From contig CALWLD010000001.1 in NCBI GenBank assembly GCA_944381435.1, forward strand, positions 62,001 through 126,000: a stretch of DNA of 64,000 bases. Direction: 5' to 3'. Below are positions 35,820 to 44,694 of the stretch, one piece after another. The notes below the pieces were generated by a model. That model was given only the letters and a program-made list of their open reading frames with translations, had not been told where the DNA came from and searched no databases. Position 1 is the first letter of the stretch; each line of letters begins with the position of its first letter. This DNA comes from an uncultured Clostridia bacterium. Lineage in GTDB: Bacteria > Bacillota > Clostridia > Lachnospirales > CAG-274. The translations under genes were made by a program, and so were the position numbers.

Positions 35820-37178
35820 ATGACGAATGATATGACAGTAGGAAATCCTACAAAGCTTGTTATAAAATTTATTATACCACTTTTAATAGGTAATATATTT
35901 CAACAGTTATATAGTATGGTAGATACAATAATAGTTGGTAAATATGTTGGGACAGAGGCTTTAGCAGGGGTAGGCTCTACAGGGGCTATAAACTTTTTTA
36001 TACTAGGCTTTGCTATGGGTATGACAAGCGGTTTTGCTGTTCCTATAGCACAAGGCTTTGGAGCTAACGACCCTAAAAGAGTAAGACATTTTGTGGCTAT
36101 GAGCGGGTATCTTACTATAGCAGTTGCTATTATTTTAACATTGATATCAACATTAGGGTTGGCACCTTTGTTAAGGATAACAAAAACACCAGATGATATA
36201 TTTGAATATGCTTATAATTATATGATAATAATTTTATTAGGTTTATTTACTAATATGGCTTATAATATGACAGCTAGTATATTAAGAGCTTTAGGTGATA
36301 GCAAAACACCTTTATATTTTCTTATTATAGCATCATTTTTAAATATTGTGCTAGACTTAGTATTTATATTATCATTTAATATGGGTGTTGCAGGGGCAGC
36401 TTTAGCAACTGTTATTTCTCAAGGAACATCTGCTTTATTATGTGTTTTTTATATGTATAAAAAGTTTGAAATTTTAAAAATGACAAGAGAAGATTTTTAT
36501 TACAACCAAAAATCTGCTAACTTGCTTTTAAGCATTGGTTGCCCTATGGCATTTCAATATTCTGTTATAGCTATTGGTAGCATATTATTACAAAGTGCAG
36601 TAAACAGCTTAGGGACTATAGCTGTTGCAAGCTATACTGTTTGCTGTAGGATAGAACAACTTGCTATACAGCCTTTCTCTACCCTTGGGATTGCAGGAAC
36701 TACATATACAGGACAAAACCTTGGTGCAGGTAGGTTTGATAGAATAAAAGAAGGTATGAAAAAAATGACTATAATAGGTATAGTTTTAGCTTTAATATGT
36801 AGTGCTATTATATATGTATTTAACGTACCTCTTATTAATATGTTTATATCAGAAGGTGCAGATAAGATGGCAGTTACGGAAAATGTACAGCTTTATTTAA
36901 TATGGGCTTGTTCTTTCTTTATACCTCTTATGCTTTTAATATTATACAGAAGCTCTATACAAGGTATGGGAGATACTGTTTTTCCTATGGTTGCAAGCAT
37001 TGTTGAGCTTGTAGGAAGGGTTGTTGTTGCTGTTGGTTTTGTAAAAGCTATAGGTTATCTAGCTATATGTCTTGCTTGTCCTGCTGCTTGGGCAGGTGGT
37101 GCATTAATTGTTGTACCTGCTTATTTTATGAAGATAAAAACCTTAGAAAGTAAAATGATGGGTAAAGAAAATGTATAA
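35820..37178 (+). CDS. MATE-family multidrug/cation antiporter
   Basis: 452 residues from the ATG at 35820, with GAGG about 10 nt upstream inside the HAD gene; the ATG at 35832 is an alternative. Twelve membrane helices in two MatE halves are expected; the N-terminal KLVIKFIIPLLIGNIFQQLY and DTIIVGKYVGTEALAGVG are hallmark. It exports organic cations or metabolites by Na+ or H+ antiport. It overlaps the next gene by 8 bp, so translational coupling is likely. Confidence 0.92.
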   Translation: MTNDMTVGNPTKLVIKFIIPLLIGNIFQQLYSMVDTIIVGKYVGTEALAGVGSTGAINFFILGFAMGMTSGFAVPIAQGFGANDPKRVRHFVAMSGYLTIAVAIILTLISTLGLAPLLRITKTPDDIFEYAYNYMIIILLGLFTNMAYNMTASILRALGDSKTPLYFLIIASFLNIVLDLVFILSFNMGVAGAALATVISQGTSALLCVFYMYKKFEILKMTREDFYYNQKSANLLLSIGCPMAFQYSVIAIGSILLQSAVNSLGTIAVASYTVCCRIEQLAIQPFSTLGIAGTTYTGQNLGAGRFDRIKEGMKKMTIIGIVLALICSAIIYVFNVPLINMFISEGADKMAVTENVQLYLIWACSFFIPLMLLILYRSSIQGMGDTVFPMVASIVELVGRVVVAVGFVKAIGYLAICLACPAAWAGGALIVVPAYFMKIKTLESKMMGKENV

Positions 37179-38544
37179 AAATAATATAGAAATAAAAAGG
37201 CATTTATTTAAAACGGGTATAACTAAAAATATAGATTTTAGAATAAAAATGCTAAATAAATTAAAGGAAAATGTAATTAAATATGAAGAAGATATTATAT
37301 TAGCTATAAAAAAGGATTTAAACCGTAACGAAAATACTACATATATGGCAGAGATTTTACCAGTTTTACAAGAAATAGATTATTTTACAAAAAATATAAA
37401 AAAACTATCAAAAGTAAAAAGTAAAAAAACATCAAAGCTATATATGGGATACAAAAGCTATGAGATAAAAGAACCTTATGGAGTTTGTCTTATAATATCT
37501 CCTTGGAATTATCCTTTCCTGCTAGCTATCTCTCCTTTTATAGGTGCAATAGCATCAGGTAACTGTGCCATAATAAAACCTTCAGAATACAGCATTAATA
37601 CATCTAATGTATTAAAAAATATAATAGATGAAACATTTGATAAAAACTACTGTGAAGTTTTATTAGGTGATAAAGATATAGTAGAAAATGTTATAGATAA
37701 CCAGGTAGATTTTATATTTTTTACAGGTAGCACCAACGTAGGTAAGGTAATAATGAACAGAGCAAGCAAGAGCTTAACTCCTGTTGCTTTAGAGCTAGGG
37801 GGAAAAAGCCCTTGTATAGTAGATAAAAATATAGATTTAGATAAAACAGCAAAGCGTATAGTTTGGGGGAAAACATTAAATGCAGGGCAAACTTGCATTT
37901 CTCCAGATTATTTATTAATCCATAAAGATGTAAAAGATGCTTTGATAGAAAAAATAATTTTCTATACAGAAAAATTTTGGGGCAAAGAGCCTTTAAACAA
38001 TGAAAACTATTCTAAGATAATAAATGAAAAAAACTTTAATAGAGTTTTAAACCTATTAGAAGGTACAAAGGTTATATATGGTGGAAAATATGATGAAAAA
38101 ACATTAAAAATCGAACCTACATATGTAGAACCACCATCTTTTGAGCATATTATTATGAAGGAAGAAATATTTGCTCCTTTAATGCCTATACTTACATATG
38201 AAAATATAGAAGAATTATATAACATAATAGAAAAAAACAAAAACCCTTTAGCTATGTATATATTTTCAACAAAAAAAATATTTTCAGATACCTTAATAAA
38301 AAATATACCTTGTGGAACTGTTTGTGTAAACGACACTATCTTACAAGTTGCAAACCACAATATACCTTTTGGTGGCAGAGGCTATAGCGGTATAGGGGTA
38401 TATCACGGAAGATATAGCTACAATTTATTTACACATAGAAAAGGAGTTTTAAAGGCTACAAACCTTTATGATATAAACATTAGATATAAAAATGACATTA
38501 ATTTAAAATTATTAAAATCAATATTAGGATATAAAAAAAGGTAA
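37171..38544 (+). CDS. Aldehyde dehydrogenase, ALDH3-like
   Basis: 457 residues, the short length of class-3 enzymes. ATG overlaps the MATE gene. Signatures: SPWNYPFLL (near 110), GSTNVGK (NAD loop), LELGGKSPC with general base Glu208, and catalytic Cys242 in NAGQTCISP. The C-terminal FGGRGYSGIGVYHGRYSYN block matches this subgroup. It oxidises fatty or aromatic aldehydes in known relatives. The predicted operon with mgsA suggests aldehyde disposal, but the substrate is not proven. Confidence 0.92.
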   Translation: MYKNNIEIKRHLFKTGITKNIDFRIKMLNKLKENVIKYEEDIILAIKKDLNRNENTTYMAEILPVLQEIDYFTKNIKKLSKVKSKKTSKLYMGYKSYEIKEPYGVCLIISPWNYPFLLAISPFIGAIASGNCAIIKPSEYSINTSNVLKNIIDETFDKNYCEVLLGDKDIVENVIDNQVDFIFFTGSTNVGKVIMNRASKSLTPVALELGGKSPCIVDKNIDLDKTAKRIVWGKTLNAGQTCISPDYLLIHKDVKDALIEKIIFYTEKFWGKEPLNNENYSKIINEKNFNRVLNLLEGTKVIYGGKYDEKTLKIEPTYVEPPSFEHIIMKEEIFAPLMPILTYENIEELYNIIEKNKNPLAMYIFSTKKIFSDTLIKNIPCGTVCVNDTILQVANHNIPFGGRGYSGIGVYHGRYSYNLFTHRKGVLKATNLYDINIRYKNDINLKLLKSILGYKKR

Positions 38545-38566
38545 GTTTTAGCTTACCCTTTTTTTA
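38533..38566. terminator. Bidirectional terminator between the ALDH and DtxR genes
   Basis: GGTAAG / CTTACC stem with A-rich and T-rich sides. The ALDH stop codon lies within it and the DtxR stop touches it. Confidence 0.8.
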
Positions 38567-38930
38567 ATTTATCAAGTAAAGTTTTTAAGCAATCAAAAGT
38601 TTGCTCGCTTATTATATGTTCCATTTTACAAGCATCTTCTGATGCTATCTCTTTATCTACACCTATAGTAGTTAAAAAATCTTTTAATATACAGTGCTTT
38701 TCATATATTTTCTCTGCAATTTCTCGTCCTGTATCTGTTAATACTATTTGATTTATATTACCTATTTCTATATGCCCTAGCTCTTTTAACAAAGACATTG
38801 CTCTGCTAACGCTAGCACGTGAAAAATTAAGCTCATTAGCTATATCTACAGAACGAGCTATACCATTTCTTTTTTGTAATATAAGGATAGTCTCTAGATA
38901 ATTTTCGCCAGATTCTTGTATTTTCACCAA
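38553..38930 (-). CDS. DtxR/IdeR-family metal-dependent repressor, short form
   Basis: 125 residues; GTG start at 38928-38930 with GGGAGGTG upstream. A winged helix (about 1-65, SGENYLETI and the recognition helix FSRASVSRAMSLL) is followed by the dimerisation and metal domain. His79, Cys101, Glu104 and His105 (EDACKMEH) match the DtxR/IdeR metal ligands; Cys at that place favours an iron sensor over MntR. The C-terminal SH3 domain is missing, as in many clostridial forms. It probably represses the nearby feoAB operon through GTTAG boxes (inferred). The promoter is TTGAAA/TATTAT with 17-bp spacing, complement of 38962-38990. Confidence 0.88.
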   Translation of the reverse strand: MVKIQESGENYLETILILQKRNGIARSVDIANELNFSRASVSRAMSLLKELGHIEIGNINQIVLTDTGREIAEKIYEKHCILKDFLTTIGVDKEIASEDACKMEHIISEQTFDCLKTLLDKLKKG

Positions 38931-38961
38931 AACACCTCCCTTATAATATTAATTAAATATT

Positions 38962-38990
38962 ATAATAACATATAATATTTAACTTTTCAA
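38962..38990 (-). promoter_or_regulatory. Promoter of the DtxR-type gene
   Basis: TTGAAA (complement of 38985-38990), 17 bp, TATTAT (complement of 38962-38967). No GTTAG box is seen, so autoregulation is not evident. Confidence 0.5.
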
Positions 38991-39022
38991 GGATATTGTA
39001 TATTATTTTTATAAGATATAAA

Positions 39023-39439
39023 TTAACAAGTTTTCTCTATTTTTCTTAAAACAGAAAATAACATAAGAAAAGATATAAGCATTAAAATATGAGCTATGCC
39101 TGAAATGCCAGATATAGAGGCATTAAGAGCAGAAAATAAATTTATGCCTAAAACTTGTAAAACACCGCGGATAACCATTGTTATTACCATAAGAGGTAAA
39201 GATATGTTATAAACTTTTAAAAATGTATTAAACTTTTTATGCTCTAACAGGTTTGTATTTATAGAAAATAAGGCTAATATAAAAAACATAAATGTGCCTA
39301 AAGTTAATAAATGACTATGTATTACAGATAGAGTTGTTTTATCAGTAAAGTTTAGAAATTTTGTAAATTCTCTATAAAATACACCTGCTATCATAGCTAA
39401 AATAAAATAAACAAAAGAAAGATTGATTAATTTTTTCAT
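39023..39439 (-). CDS. DUF2871-type integral membrane protein
   Basis: 138 residues. ATG overlaps the previous gene's stop by 4 bp. About four membrane helices; the SVIHSHLLTLGTFMFF motif with conserved histidines and LMLISFLMLFSVLRK near the C-terminus fit the DUF2871 family. The function is unknown. The last gene of the tetR operon. Confidence 0.7.
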   Translation of the reverse strand: MKKLINLSFVYFILAMIAGVFYREFTKFLNFTDKTTLSVIHSHLLTLGTFMFFILALFSINTNLLEHKKFNTFLKVYNISLPLMVITMVIRGVLQVLGINLFSALNASISGISGIAHILMLISFLMLFSVLRKIEKTC

Positions 39440-39864
39440 TTTAAAATACTCCTTTTTGATTTATAGTTTAAATAATTAAATAAAAATAATATACCAGCTA
39501 AAAATAGGCTAAATCCAAGCCCTGTATAAAAAATGGCAATAAAAACCATAGGTGCTAAATGAAATAATCTTAAGCAAATACCTAAAAATATCATAAAAAA
39601 CATAATTAAAAATGATTTTTTATCAAAAAAATTTAAGAAAAAATGAGGTATATCATCAAGATTTGTTATTCTAAAGGTATGCTTAACTACAAGTTTTTTA
39701 AATATCATAAGCCAAAACATAAAAAACACTAAAATAGATAAGGGTATGTTAATTATATTTACATATCCTTTATAGCTTTTAATGCCAATATTCAGTACAT
39801 TAAACCCAGCTATCAGCCAAACAATGCTAGCTAATAATAAAAGATTATGTTTTTTTACTTTCAT
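39436..39864 (-). CDS. Membrane protein in the TetR operon, unknown
   Basis: 142 residues; ATG at 39862-39864 with AGGAGG. About four hydrophobic segments (7-27, 38-56, 88-103, 108-130). No family recognised. Between a TetR regulator and a DUF2871 protein, with 12 bp and 4-bp overlap respectively, so the three form one unit. It could be part of a small membrane system controlled by TetR. Confidence 0.6.
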   Translation of the reverse strand: MKVKKHNLLLLASIVWLIAGFNVLNIGIKSYKGYVNIINIPLSILVFFMFWLMIFKKLVVKHTFRITNLDDIPHFFLNFFDKKSFLIMFFMIFLGICLRLFHLAPMVFIAIFYTGLGFSLFLAGILFLFNYLNYKSKRSILK

Positions 39865-39876
39865 TTTAAAACCTCC

Positions 39877-40419
39877 TTAATAGATAGTATTTTCTATAAA
39901 TTTTAATAAAGATTTATAGCCTTTGTTTTTAGAAAGAGATTGTAACATTAAAGAAAATACATAGTCTATAAATATATCTGGGGTTAAATCTTCATTAAAT
40001 ACATTTTTTCTTATATTTTTATCATTATTTAAAGATTGTAAAAAAATTTTCTTTAGGTTAAGCATAAAATTATTCATTATTTTTATGCCTTTATCTTTTT
40101 GTGTATTAGATATAGCTAAAGAATGGTTAGAAAAAAAATTAGGATATATTTTAGCGCTTTCGTATATAGCATTAAAAAACCATTTTATGCAAGATACAAA
40201 ATCATCAAAGCATAAGAGGTTATCATCTAGCTTAAATATATCTTGCCAGATGCTTTCAACCGTAGCTGTTATTAAATCTTCCTTAGATGGAAAGTAATTA
40301 TATATAGAGCCAACAGAAATGTTGCATTCTTTAGCCACAAGGCGTATATTTAATGTATGAACCCCATTTTTAAGGGCAAGAGCTTTACTTGTTTTTAATA
40401 TTAAATTATGTAGTTCCAA
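39877..40419 (-). CDS. TetR-family transcriptional regulator
   Basis: 180 residues from the TTG at 40417-40419, 6 nt after GGAGGT (40426-40431); a further upstream TTG would include the SD. The N-terminal HTH (about 5-50, NIRLVAKECNISVGSIYNYFPSKEDL split across it) is typical of TetR. The C-terminal ligand domain is divergent. A perfect palindrome ATGAACAATGTTCAT overlaps its leader and is the likely operator. It should control itself and the two downstream membrane proteins. Confidence 0.9.
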   Translation of the reverse strand: MELHNLILKTSKALALKNGVHTLNIRLVAKECNISVGSIYNYFPSKEDLITATVESIWQDIFKLDDNLLCFDDFVSCIKWFFNAIYESAKIYPNFFSNHSLAISNTQKDKGIKIMNNFMLNLKKIFLQSLNNDKNIRKNVFNEDLTPDIFIDYVFSLMLQSLSKNKGYKSLLKFIENTIY

Positions 40420-40432
40420 AAAGACACCTCCT

Positions 40433-40447
40433 ATGAACAATGTTCAT
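40433..40447. promoter_or_regulatory. Probable TetR operator
   Basis: Perfect 15-bp palindrome ATGAACAATGTTCAT just before the SD of the tetR gene, where binding would block the operon's own transcription. Confidence 0.6.
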
Positions 40448-40539
40448 TATATAATAATTAATAATAATTGTCAATAGAATATTAATATTACTTTTATTAA
40501 TGGAAAAATTTCATAATGTTAAAAATAATATAAAAAATC

Positions 40540-40587
40540 TTGACAAAATTTGTTAGGGAGCGTAAAATAAAGTTAGCAATGACTAAT
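40540..40587 (+). promoter_or_regulatory. feoAB promoter with GTTAG boxes
   Basis: TTGACA 40540-40545, 17-bp spacer, TAAAAT 40563-40568. A box GTTAG CAATGA CTAAT lies at 40572-40587 just after the -10; a degenerate one (GTTAG GGAGCG TAAAA) is at 40552-40567 in the spacer. The layout equals that of 21613-21664. Confidence 0.6.
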
Positions 40588-40617
40588 AAAGATGTATAAG
40601 TTAAAAGGAGTATTTCT

Positions 40618-40848
40618 ATGAAAGAGCTTGGTAAAATAAAAGTTGGAAAAAATGTAAAAGTTATGAAAGTATGCGGAGAAGGGGCTATAAAAAGACGTAT
40701 TATGGATATGGGCATTACAAAAGGTGCAAATATCTTTATAAGAAAAACAGCTCCTCTAGGTGACCCTATAGAAATATCTATCCGTGGATATGAGCTTACC
40801 ATAAGAAAAGCTGATGCAAACATAATATTGGTTGAGGAGTGTGAATAA
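40618..40848 (+). CDS. feoA: Ferrous iron transport protein A
   Basis: 76 residues; ATG after AAAAGGAG. A small SH3-like fold: LGKIKVGKNVKVMKV, then RRIMDMGITKGANI and the closing ELTIRKADANIILVE. FeoA supports FeoB-mediated Fe2+ uptake from the cytosolic side. It ends one base before the feoB ATG. Confidence 0.93.
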   Translation: MKELGKIKVGKNVKVMKVCGEGAIKRRIMDMGITKGANIFIRKTAPLGDPIEISIRGYELTIRKADANIILVEECE

Positions 40849-40849
40849 A

Positions 40850-42940
40850 ATGGCTTTAAAGATTGCTTTGGTAGGTAACCCTAACTGTGGCAAGACAACT
40901 ATGTTTAACAACCTTACAGGTAGCCTTCAATATGTTGGTAACTGGCCTGGGGTTACCGTAGAAAAAAAAGAAGGTAATTTAAAATATAATAAAGACGTAA
41001 GGATTATAGATTTACCAGGTATATATTCTTTATCTCCTTATACATTAGAAGAAGTTATAACTAGAGATTATATTATAAACGAAAAACCCGATGTTATAAT
41101 TAATATAGTAGATGCATCTAATATAGAAAGAAACTTATATCTTACTACACAGGTTTTAGAAATGGGCATACCAATTATCATTGCCCTTAATATGATGGAT
41201 ATCGTTAGAAAAAAGGGTGAAATAATAGATGTTAAAAAGCTAGAAAATATTATGGGTTGCCCTGTGATAGAAACATCTGCCTTAAAAGGTGAAGGCTTAA
41301 AATCTCTTGTTGACAATGCTATAAAAAGAGTAAATGAAGAAAATAAAAAGCTATATGTATTTACTCCTAGATTAGAAAAAGCCATCAGAGAAATAGAAAG
41401 CATTATAACCATAAATGATAAAAAAAGATGGTATAGCATTAAAATATTTGAAAAAGATAATAAAGTTTTAGAAAAGATTAATTTATCTAATCAGGAAAAA
41501 GAAAAAATAGATGCTATAATAAATGATGTAGAAGCTGAATTTGATGATGAAACAGAAAGTATAATAATAAATGAAAGATATAGTTATGTTACAAATTTAG
41601 TAAATCAAATTATGGTTAAAAAACAAGATATAGAGAAAGATAAGTCTAACAATATAGATAAAATATTAACTAATAAATATTTAGCTCTGCCTATCTTTTT
41701 CGGTATTATGTATCTTGTATATTATATATCGGTAACAACTTTAGGTTCTATGCTTACAGATTGGACTAACGATGTGTTCTTTGGAACTTACGTTACAAAC
41801 ATTGTAGGAGGGGCTTTAGAAAGCATAGGTGTTGCAGATTGGTTACATAGCCTTGTTATAGATGGTATAGTTGGTGGGGTTGGTGCTGTATTAGGCTTTG
41901 TGCCTCAAATGCTTATTTTATTCTTCTTATTATCTATATTAGAAGACTGTGGATATATGTCTAGAATTGCTTTTATTATGGATAGAATTTTTAGAAGAGC
42001 AGGTTTATCTGGAAAATCTTTTATACCTATGCTTATAAGCACAGGTTGTGGGGTTCCTGGTATTATGGCATCAAGAACTATAGAAAACAACCGTGATAGA
42101 AAAATAACAGTTATGGTTACAACATTTATACCTTGTGGTGCTAAATTACCTGTTATAGCTTTATTTGGAGCAGCATTATTTCCTGATAATTCTTTAATTG
42201 GGCCATCTATATACTTTTTAGGGATAGCTATGGCTTTGTTATCTGGCTTAATACTTAAAAAGTTAAAAGCTTTTAAAGGTGACGATTCTCCTTTTATTAT
42301 GGAGCTTCCAGCTTACCATATACCTTCTGCTAAAACAGTTTTAAGGCATACTTGGGATAGAGGAAAATCATTTATTAAAAAAGCAGGGACTATTATTTTT
42401 GCATCTTCTGTAATATTATGGTTCTTAAGTAGATTTAGTTTTAGTTTATCTATGGTAGAGGTAGAAGATAGTATCCTTGCTAGTATTGGTAAAATCATAG
42501 CTCCTGTTTTTGCTCCTTTAGGATTTAACGACTGGAGAGCTGCTGTTGCTACAATAAATGGGCTTGTAGCTAAAGAACAACTTGTTTCTACTTACGGTGT
42601 TTTACTTGGCTTAGGTGAGGTTGCAGAAGGTGATGCAGGCTTAATAGCTCAAATATCTAGCCTGTTTACAACAGTTAGTGCTTATTCTTTTGTAGCCTTT
42701 AATATGTTATGTGCTCCTTGTTTTGCTGCTATTGGTGCTATTAAAAGAGAAATGGGCAATTGGAAATGGACATTTATTACTATAGGATATCAAACTCTCC
42801 TTGCTTATTTGGTGGCATTTGTTATTTACCAATTAGGTAATGTCATTTTCTTAGGCTCAAGCTTTGGATTTGGAGCTATATTAGCTATTGTTGTTATATT
42901 ATTTGCACTTTATATGGCGTTTAGAAAAAGTAAATATTAA
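40850..42940 (+). CDS. feoB: Ferrous iron transporter FeoB
   Basis: 696 residues; ATG at 40850, 1 nt after feoA, SD GAGGAG within feoA. N-terminal G domain: G1 GNPNCGKTT (about 9-17), switch [14 protein letters not shown]3 [12 protein letters not shown]4 NMMD, and a helical GDI region. The membrane part has the two Gate blocks, first with [15 protein letters not shown] and [15 protein letters not shown], second with [11 protein letters not shown] and [15 protein letters not shown]. The conserved Cys residues in these gates are kept. It imports Fe2+ driven by GTP. The main partner genes feoA and a Cys-rich protein flank it. Confidence 0.97.
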   Translation: MALKIALVGNPNCGKTTMFNNLTGSLQYVGNWPGVTVEKKEGNLKYNKDVRIIDLPGIYSLSPYTLEEVITRDYIINEKPDVIINIVDASNIERNLYLTTQVLEMGIPIIIALNMMDIVRKKGEIIDVKKLENIMGCPVIETSALKGEGLKSLVDNAIKRVNEENKKLYVFTPRLEKAIREIESIITINDKKRWYSIKIFEKDNKVLEKINLSNQEKEKIDAIINDVEAEFDDETESIIINERYSYVTNLVNQIMVKKQDIEKDKSNNIDKILTNKYLALPIFFGIMYLVYYISVTTLGSMLTDWTNDVFFGTYVTNIVGGALESIGVADWLHSLVIDGIVGGVGAVLGFVPQMLILFFLLSILEDCGYMSRIAFIMDRIFRRAGLSGKSFIPMLISTGCGVPGIMASRTIENNRDRKITVMVTTFIPCGAKLPVIALFGAALFPDNSLIGPSIYFLGIAMALLSGLILKKLKAFKGDDSPFIMELPAYHIPSAKTVLRHTWDRGKSFIKKAGTIIFASSVILWFLSRFSFSLSMVEVEDSILASIGKIIAPVFAPLGFNDWRAAVATINGLVAKEQLVSTYGVLLGLGEVAEGDAGLIAQISSLFTTVSAYSFVAFNMLCAPCFAAIGAIKREMGNWKWTFITIGYQTLLAYLVAFVIYQLGNVIFLGSSFGFGAILAIVVILFALYMAFRKSKY

Positions 42941-42956
42941 TTTTTAAGAAGGTGAT

Positions 42957-43094
42957 ATGTTGGGAACATTTATTATTTTTGGTATAATAGCAGTACTTTT
43001 TATACTTGCTGTTGTAAAAATTGTAAAAGATAAGAAAAACGGAAAATGCTGTGGCTGTAATAGCAATTGCTCTAGTTGCCAATATAAAAAATAA
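42957..43094 (+). CDS. FeoB-associated Cys-rich membrane protein
   Basis: 45 residues; ATG after AAGGTG, 16 bp behind feoB. One N-terminal helix (about 3-22), a Lys-rich turn, then five cysteines (Cys31, Cys32, Cys34, Cys38, Cys41). Tiny proteins of this design commonly end feo operons in Firmicutes and probably handle Fe2+ at the membrane. The role is inferred from context and family pattern. Confidence 0.85.
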   Translation: MLGTFIIFGIIAVLFILAVVKIVKDKKNGKCCGCNSNCSSCQYKK

Positions 43095-43096
43095 AT

Positions 43097-43146
43097 TTTT
43101 TAAAAGCTTTGCTTTTAAAAACAGCGTAGGTTAATCCTACGCTTTT
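43097..43146 (+). terminator. Double terminator after the feo operon
   Basis: Stem TTTTTAAAAGC / GCTTTTAAAAA (43097-43121), then AGCGTAGG / CCTACGCT with TTTT (43123-43146). The following stretch to 43388 is AT-rich, with a promoter (TTGACA 43267, TAATAT 43291, 18-bp spacer) for the next gene. Confidence 0.8.
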
Positions 43147-43388
43147 AATATATAAAAAATATTATCTATTTTATAAGAAATACCTACTTACAAATATAAA
43201 CAAGAAACTATAAAAATCATAGTAATACTTTACATAAAATTAATACTATAAATTAATATGAAAATATTGACAACAAAATTATAGTTATGATAATATATAC
43301 ATTAATAATACGAATTTTTATATTTTAATATATATTTAAAAATTAGTTAAGTTTATAATATATACTATTAATTTACAGGAGAGTTTAT

Positions 43389-44015
43389 ATGGGAATTGAA
43401 GATAAAATATTAGAAATAGTAAAAATAATATCAAAAAATAGTAAAATAAAAGATCAAATATTAAAAAATACTAACATAATATTAAGCGTTTTAAAAAATA
43501 AAGAAAAAAGTAAAAGTGAAATAGAATACATTTGGGATATTATTTTACTTATTTGCTTACAAGGTTCTAATGGAGACCAAGTTTTACTAGACTTAGATGA
43601 AGAAAATTACAAAGAAGAAGATAACTTTTTAACTAAAAAAGAGTATAAAGATATTTTAAATATTAAATATCAAAAAGATTTTTTAGAAGAGCCTAGTTTT
43701 TCTGCAGACTATAAAGAATATGTTGAAAATTATATAGAGTGTGTAGAAGGTTTACTAGAAAATCAAAAAATAAATATAACTTTAGATGATATAGAATATG
43801 ATGAAGATAAAGATTATATAGGAACAGTAAGTCCTAAAATATATAATAAATTAGAAGCTTTTGGATACATTTTTACTATTATTGATATTGATTCAGATAG
43901 TTATGATGTATGTATACTAGAAAAAAGTGACTTTAATAAAATTAAAAATATATTAGAAGAAGATGAACTATTAAAAGAAGTTATTAGGATAGAACATTTT
44001 AATAGAGAATTTTAA
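43389..44015 (+). CDS. Acidic protein of unknown function
   Basis: 208 residues; ATG after CAGGAGAG. The sequence is strongly acidic (runs such as DIEYDEDKDY), without signal peptide, helix-turn-helix or membrane segment. The N-terminal half looks helical; the last third (YNKLEAFGYIFTIIDIDSDS) looks alpha/beta. I do not recognise a family; polymorphic-toxin immunity proteins can look like this, but no toxin gene is adjacent. It is a lone gene between the feo operon and the ribosomal superoperon. Confidence 0.55.
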   Translation: MGIEDKILEIVKIISKNSKIKDQILKNTNIILSVLKNKEKSKSEIEYIWDIILLICLQGSNGDQVLLDLDEENYKEEDNFLTKKEYKDILNIKYQKDFLEEPSFSADYKEYVENYIECVEGLLENQKINITLDDIEYDEDKDYIGTVSPKIYNKLEAFGYIFTIIDIDSDSYDVCILEKSDFNKIKNILEEDELLKEVIRIEHFNREF

Positions 44016-44083
44016 TAAATTATAAATTTCATTTAATATTTTAACTAAATTTAAAGTTTTAATTAAAAAAGTTAAAAAAATGC

Positions 44084-44112
44084 TTGCAATTGTATTTAGT
44101 ATATGCTATAAT
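44084..44112 (+). promoter_or_regulatory. Promoter of the S10 ribosomal operon
   Basis: TTGCAA 44084-44089, 17-bp spacer, TATAAT 44107-44112. Transcription would start near 44119, giving a leader of about 264 nt. Confidence 0.65.
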
Positions 44113-44118
44113 ACATTT

Positions 44119-44382
44119 GTTGTGACATAAGAGCGATGATATAGAAGGTTGTTACTATTGTTAGTAAGTTTTTCTATGGAGCGATGTCCAGTTCAAGAAA
44201 CCGGGCGACAAGTCACTGTGTATATCGAATATTTGTAAGCATTTTTACTTTCACCTTGCATAGCTATGCAAAAGTGTGCTTGTAATATGCTTGATAGGTA
44301 TAGTATGCCTATTGTATTGATGTGTGCAGTCACCGCTTGTCGTACTAAAAAACTAAAGTGCGAAAAGGAGGGGACTTTTTTT
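44119..44382 (+). promoter_or_regulatory. Structured leader of rpsJ
   Basis: Several stems: outer GACAT (44124) / ATGTC (44184) enclosing ATAGAA / TTCTAT; a palindrome TTGCATAGCTATGCAA (44256-44271) extended by CAC / GTG; and ATAGGTA / TGCCTAT. A GAGCGATG sequence occurs twice, on both sides of the inner stem. S10 operons are often controlled by a ribosomal protein that binds such a leader (L4 in E. coli); the ligand here is inferred. Confidence 0.5.
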
Positions 44383-44694
44383 ATGGCTAATCAAAAGCTT
44401 AGAATCAGTCTTAAAGCTTATGACCATAAGTTAATCGACCAATCTGCTGTACAAATTATTGAAACTGCTAAAAAAACAGGTGCTCAAGTAAGTGGCCCTA
44501 TTCCACTTCCTACTAAAAAAGAAGTGGTTACTATCTTAAGAGCGGTTCATAAGTACAAAGATTCTAGAGAACAATTTGAGCTTAGAACTCATAAAAGATT
44601 GATTGATATTTCAATGCCAACTCAAAAAACTATGGATAGCTTAAGCCGTCTTGATTTACCAGCTGGTGTTGATATTACTTTAAAAATGTTATAA
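44383..44694 (+). CDS. rpsJ: 30S ribosomal protein S10
   Basis: 103 residues. The ATG at 44383 follows AAAAGGAGGGG; longer in-frame starts upstream lie in the structured leader. S10 binds the 30S head and also NusB in antitermination. The sequence [19 protein letters not shown] and the closing [12 protein letters not shown] are standard. First gene of the superoperon; followed by an unusually long 213-bp gap. Confidence 0.97.
   Translation: MANQKLRISLKAYDHKLIDQSAVQIIETAKKTGAQVSGPIPLPTKKEVVTILRAVHKYKDSREQFELRTHKRLIDISMPTQKTMDSLSRLDLPAGVDITLKML

Noticed and set aside
43389..44015. Toxin-immunity gene
   Set aside because: The acidic composition is suggestive, but no toxin gene is adjacent and no immunity motif is recognisable.
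44266..44382. Extended rpsJ start 39 codons upstream
   Set aside because: It lies within the structured leader, has no SD, and S10 homology begins at 44383.
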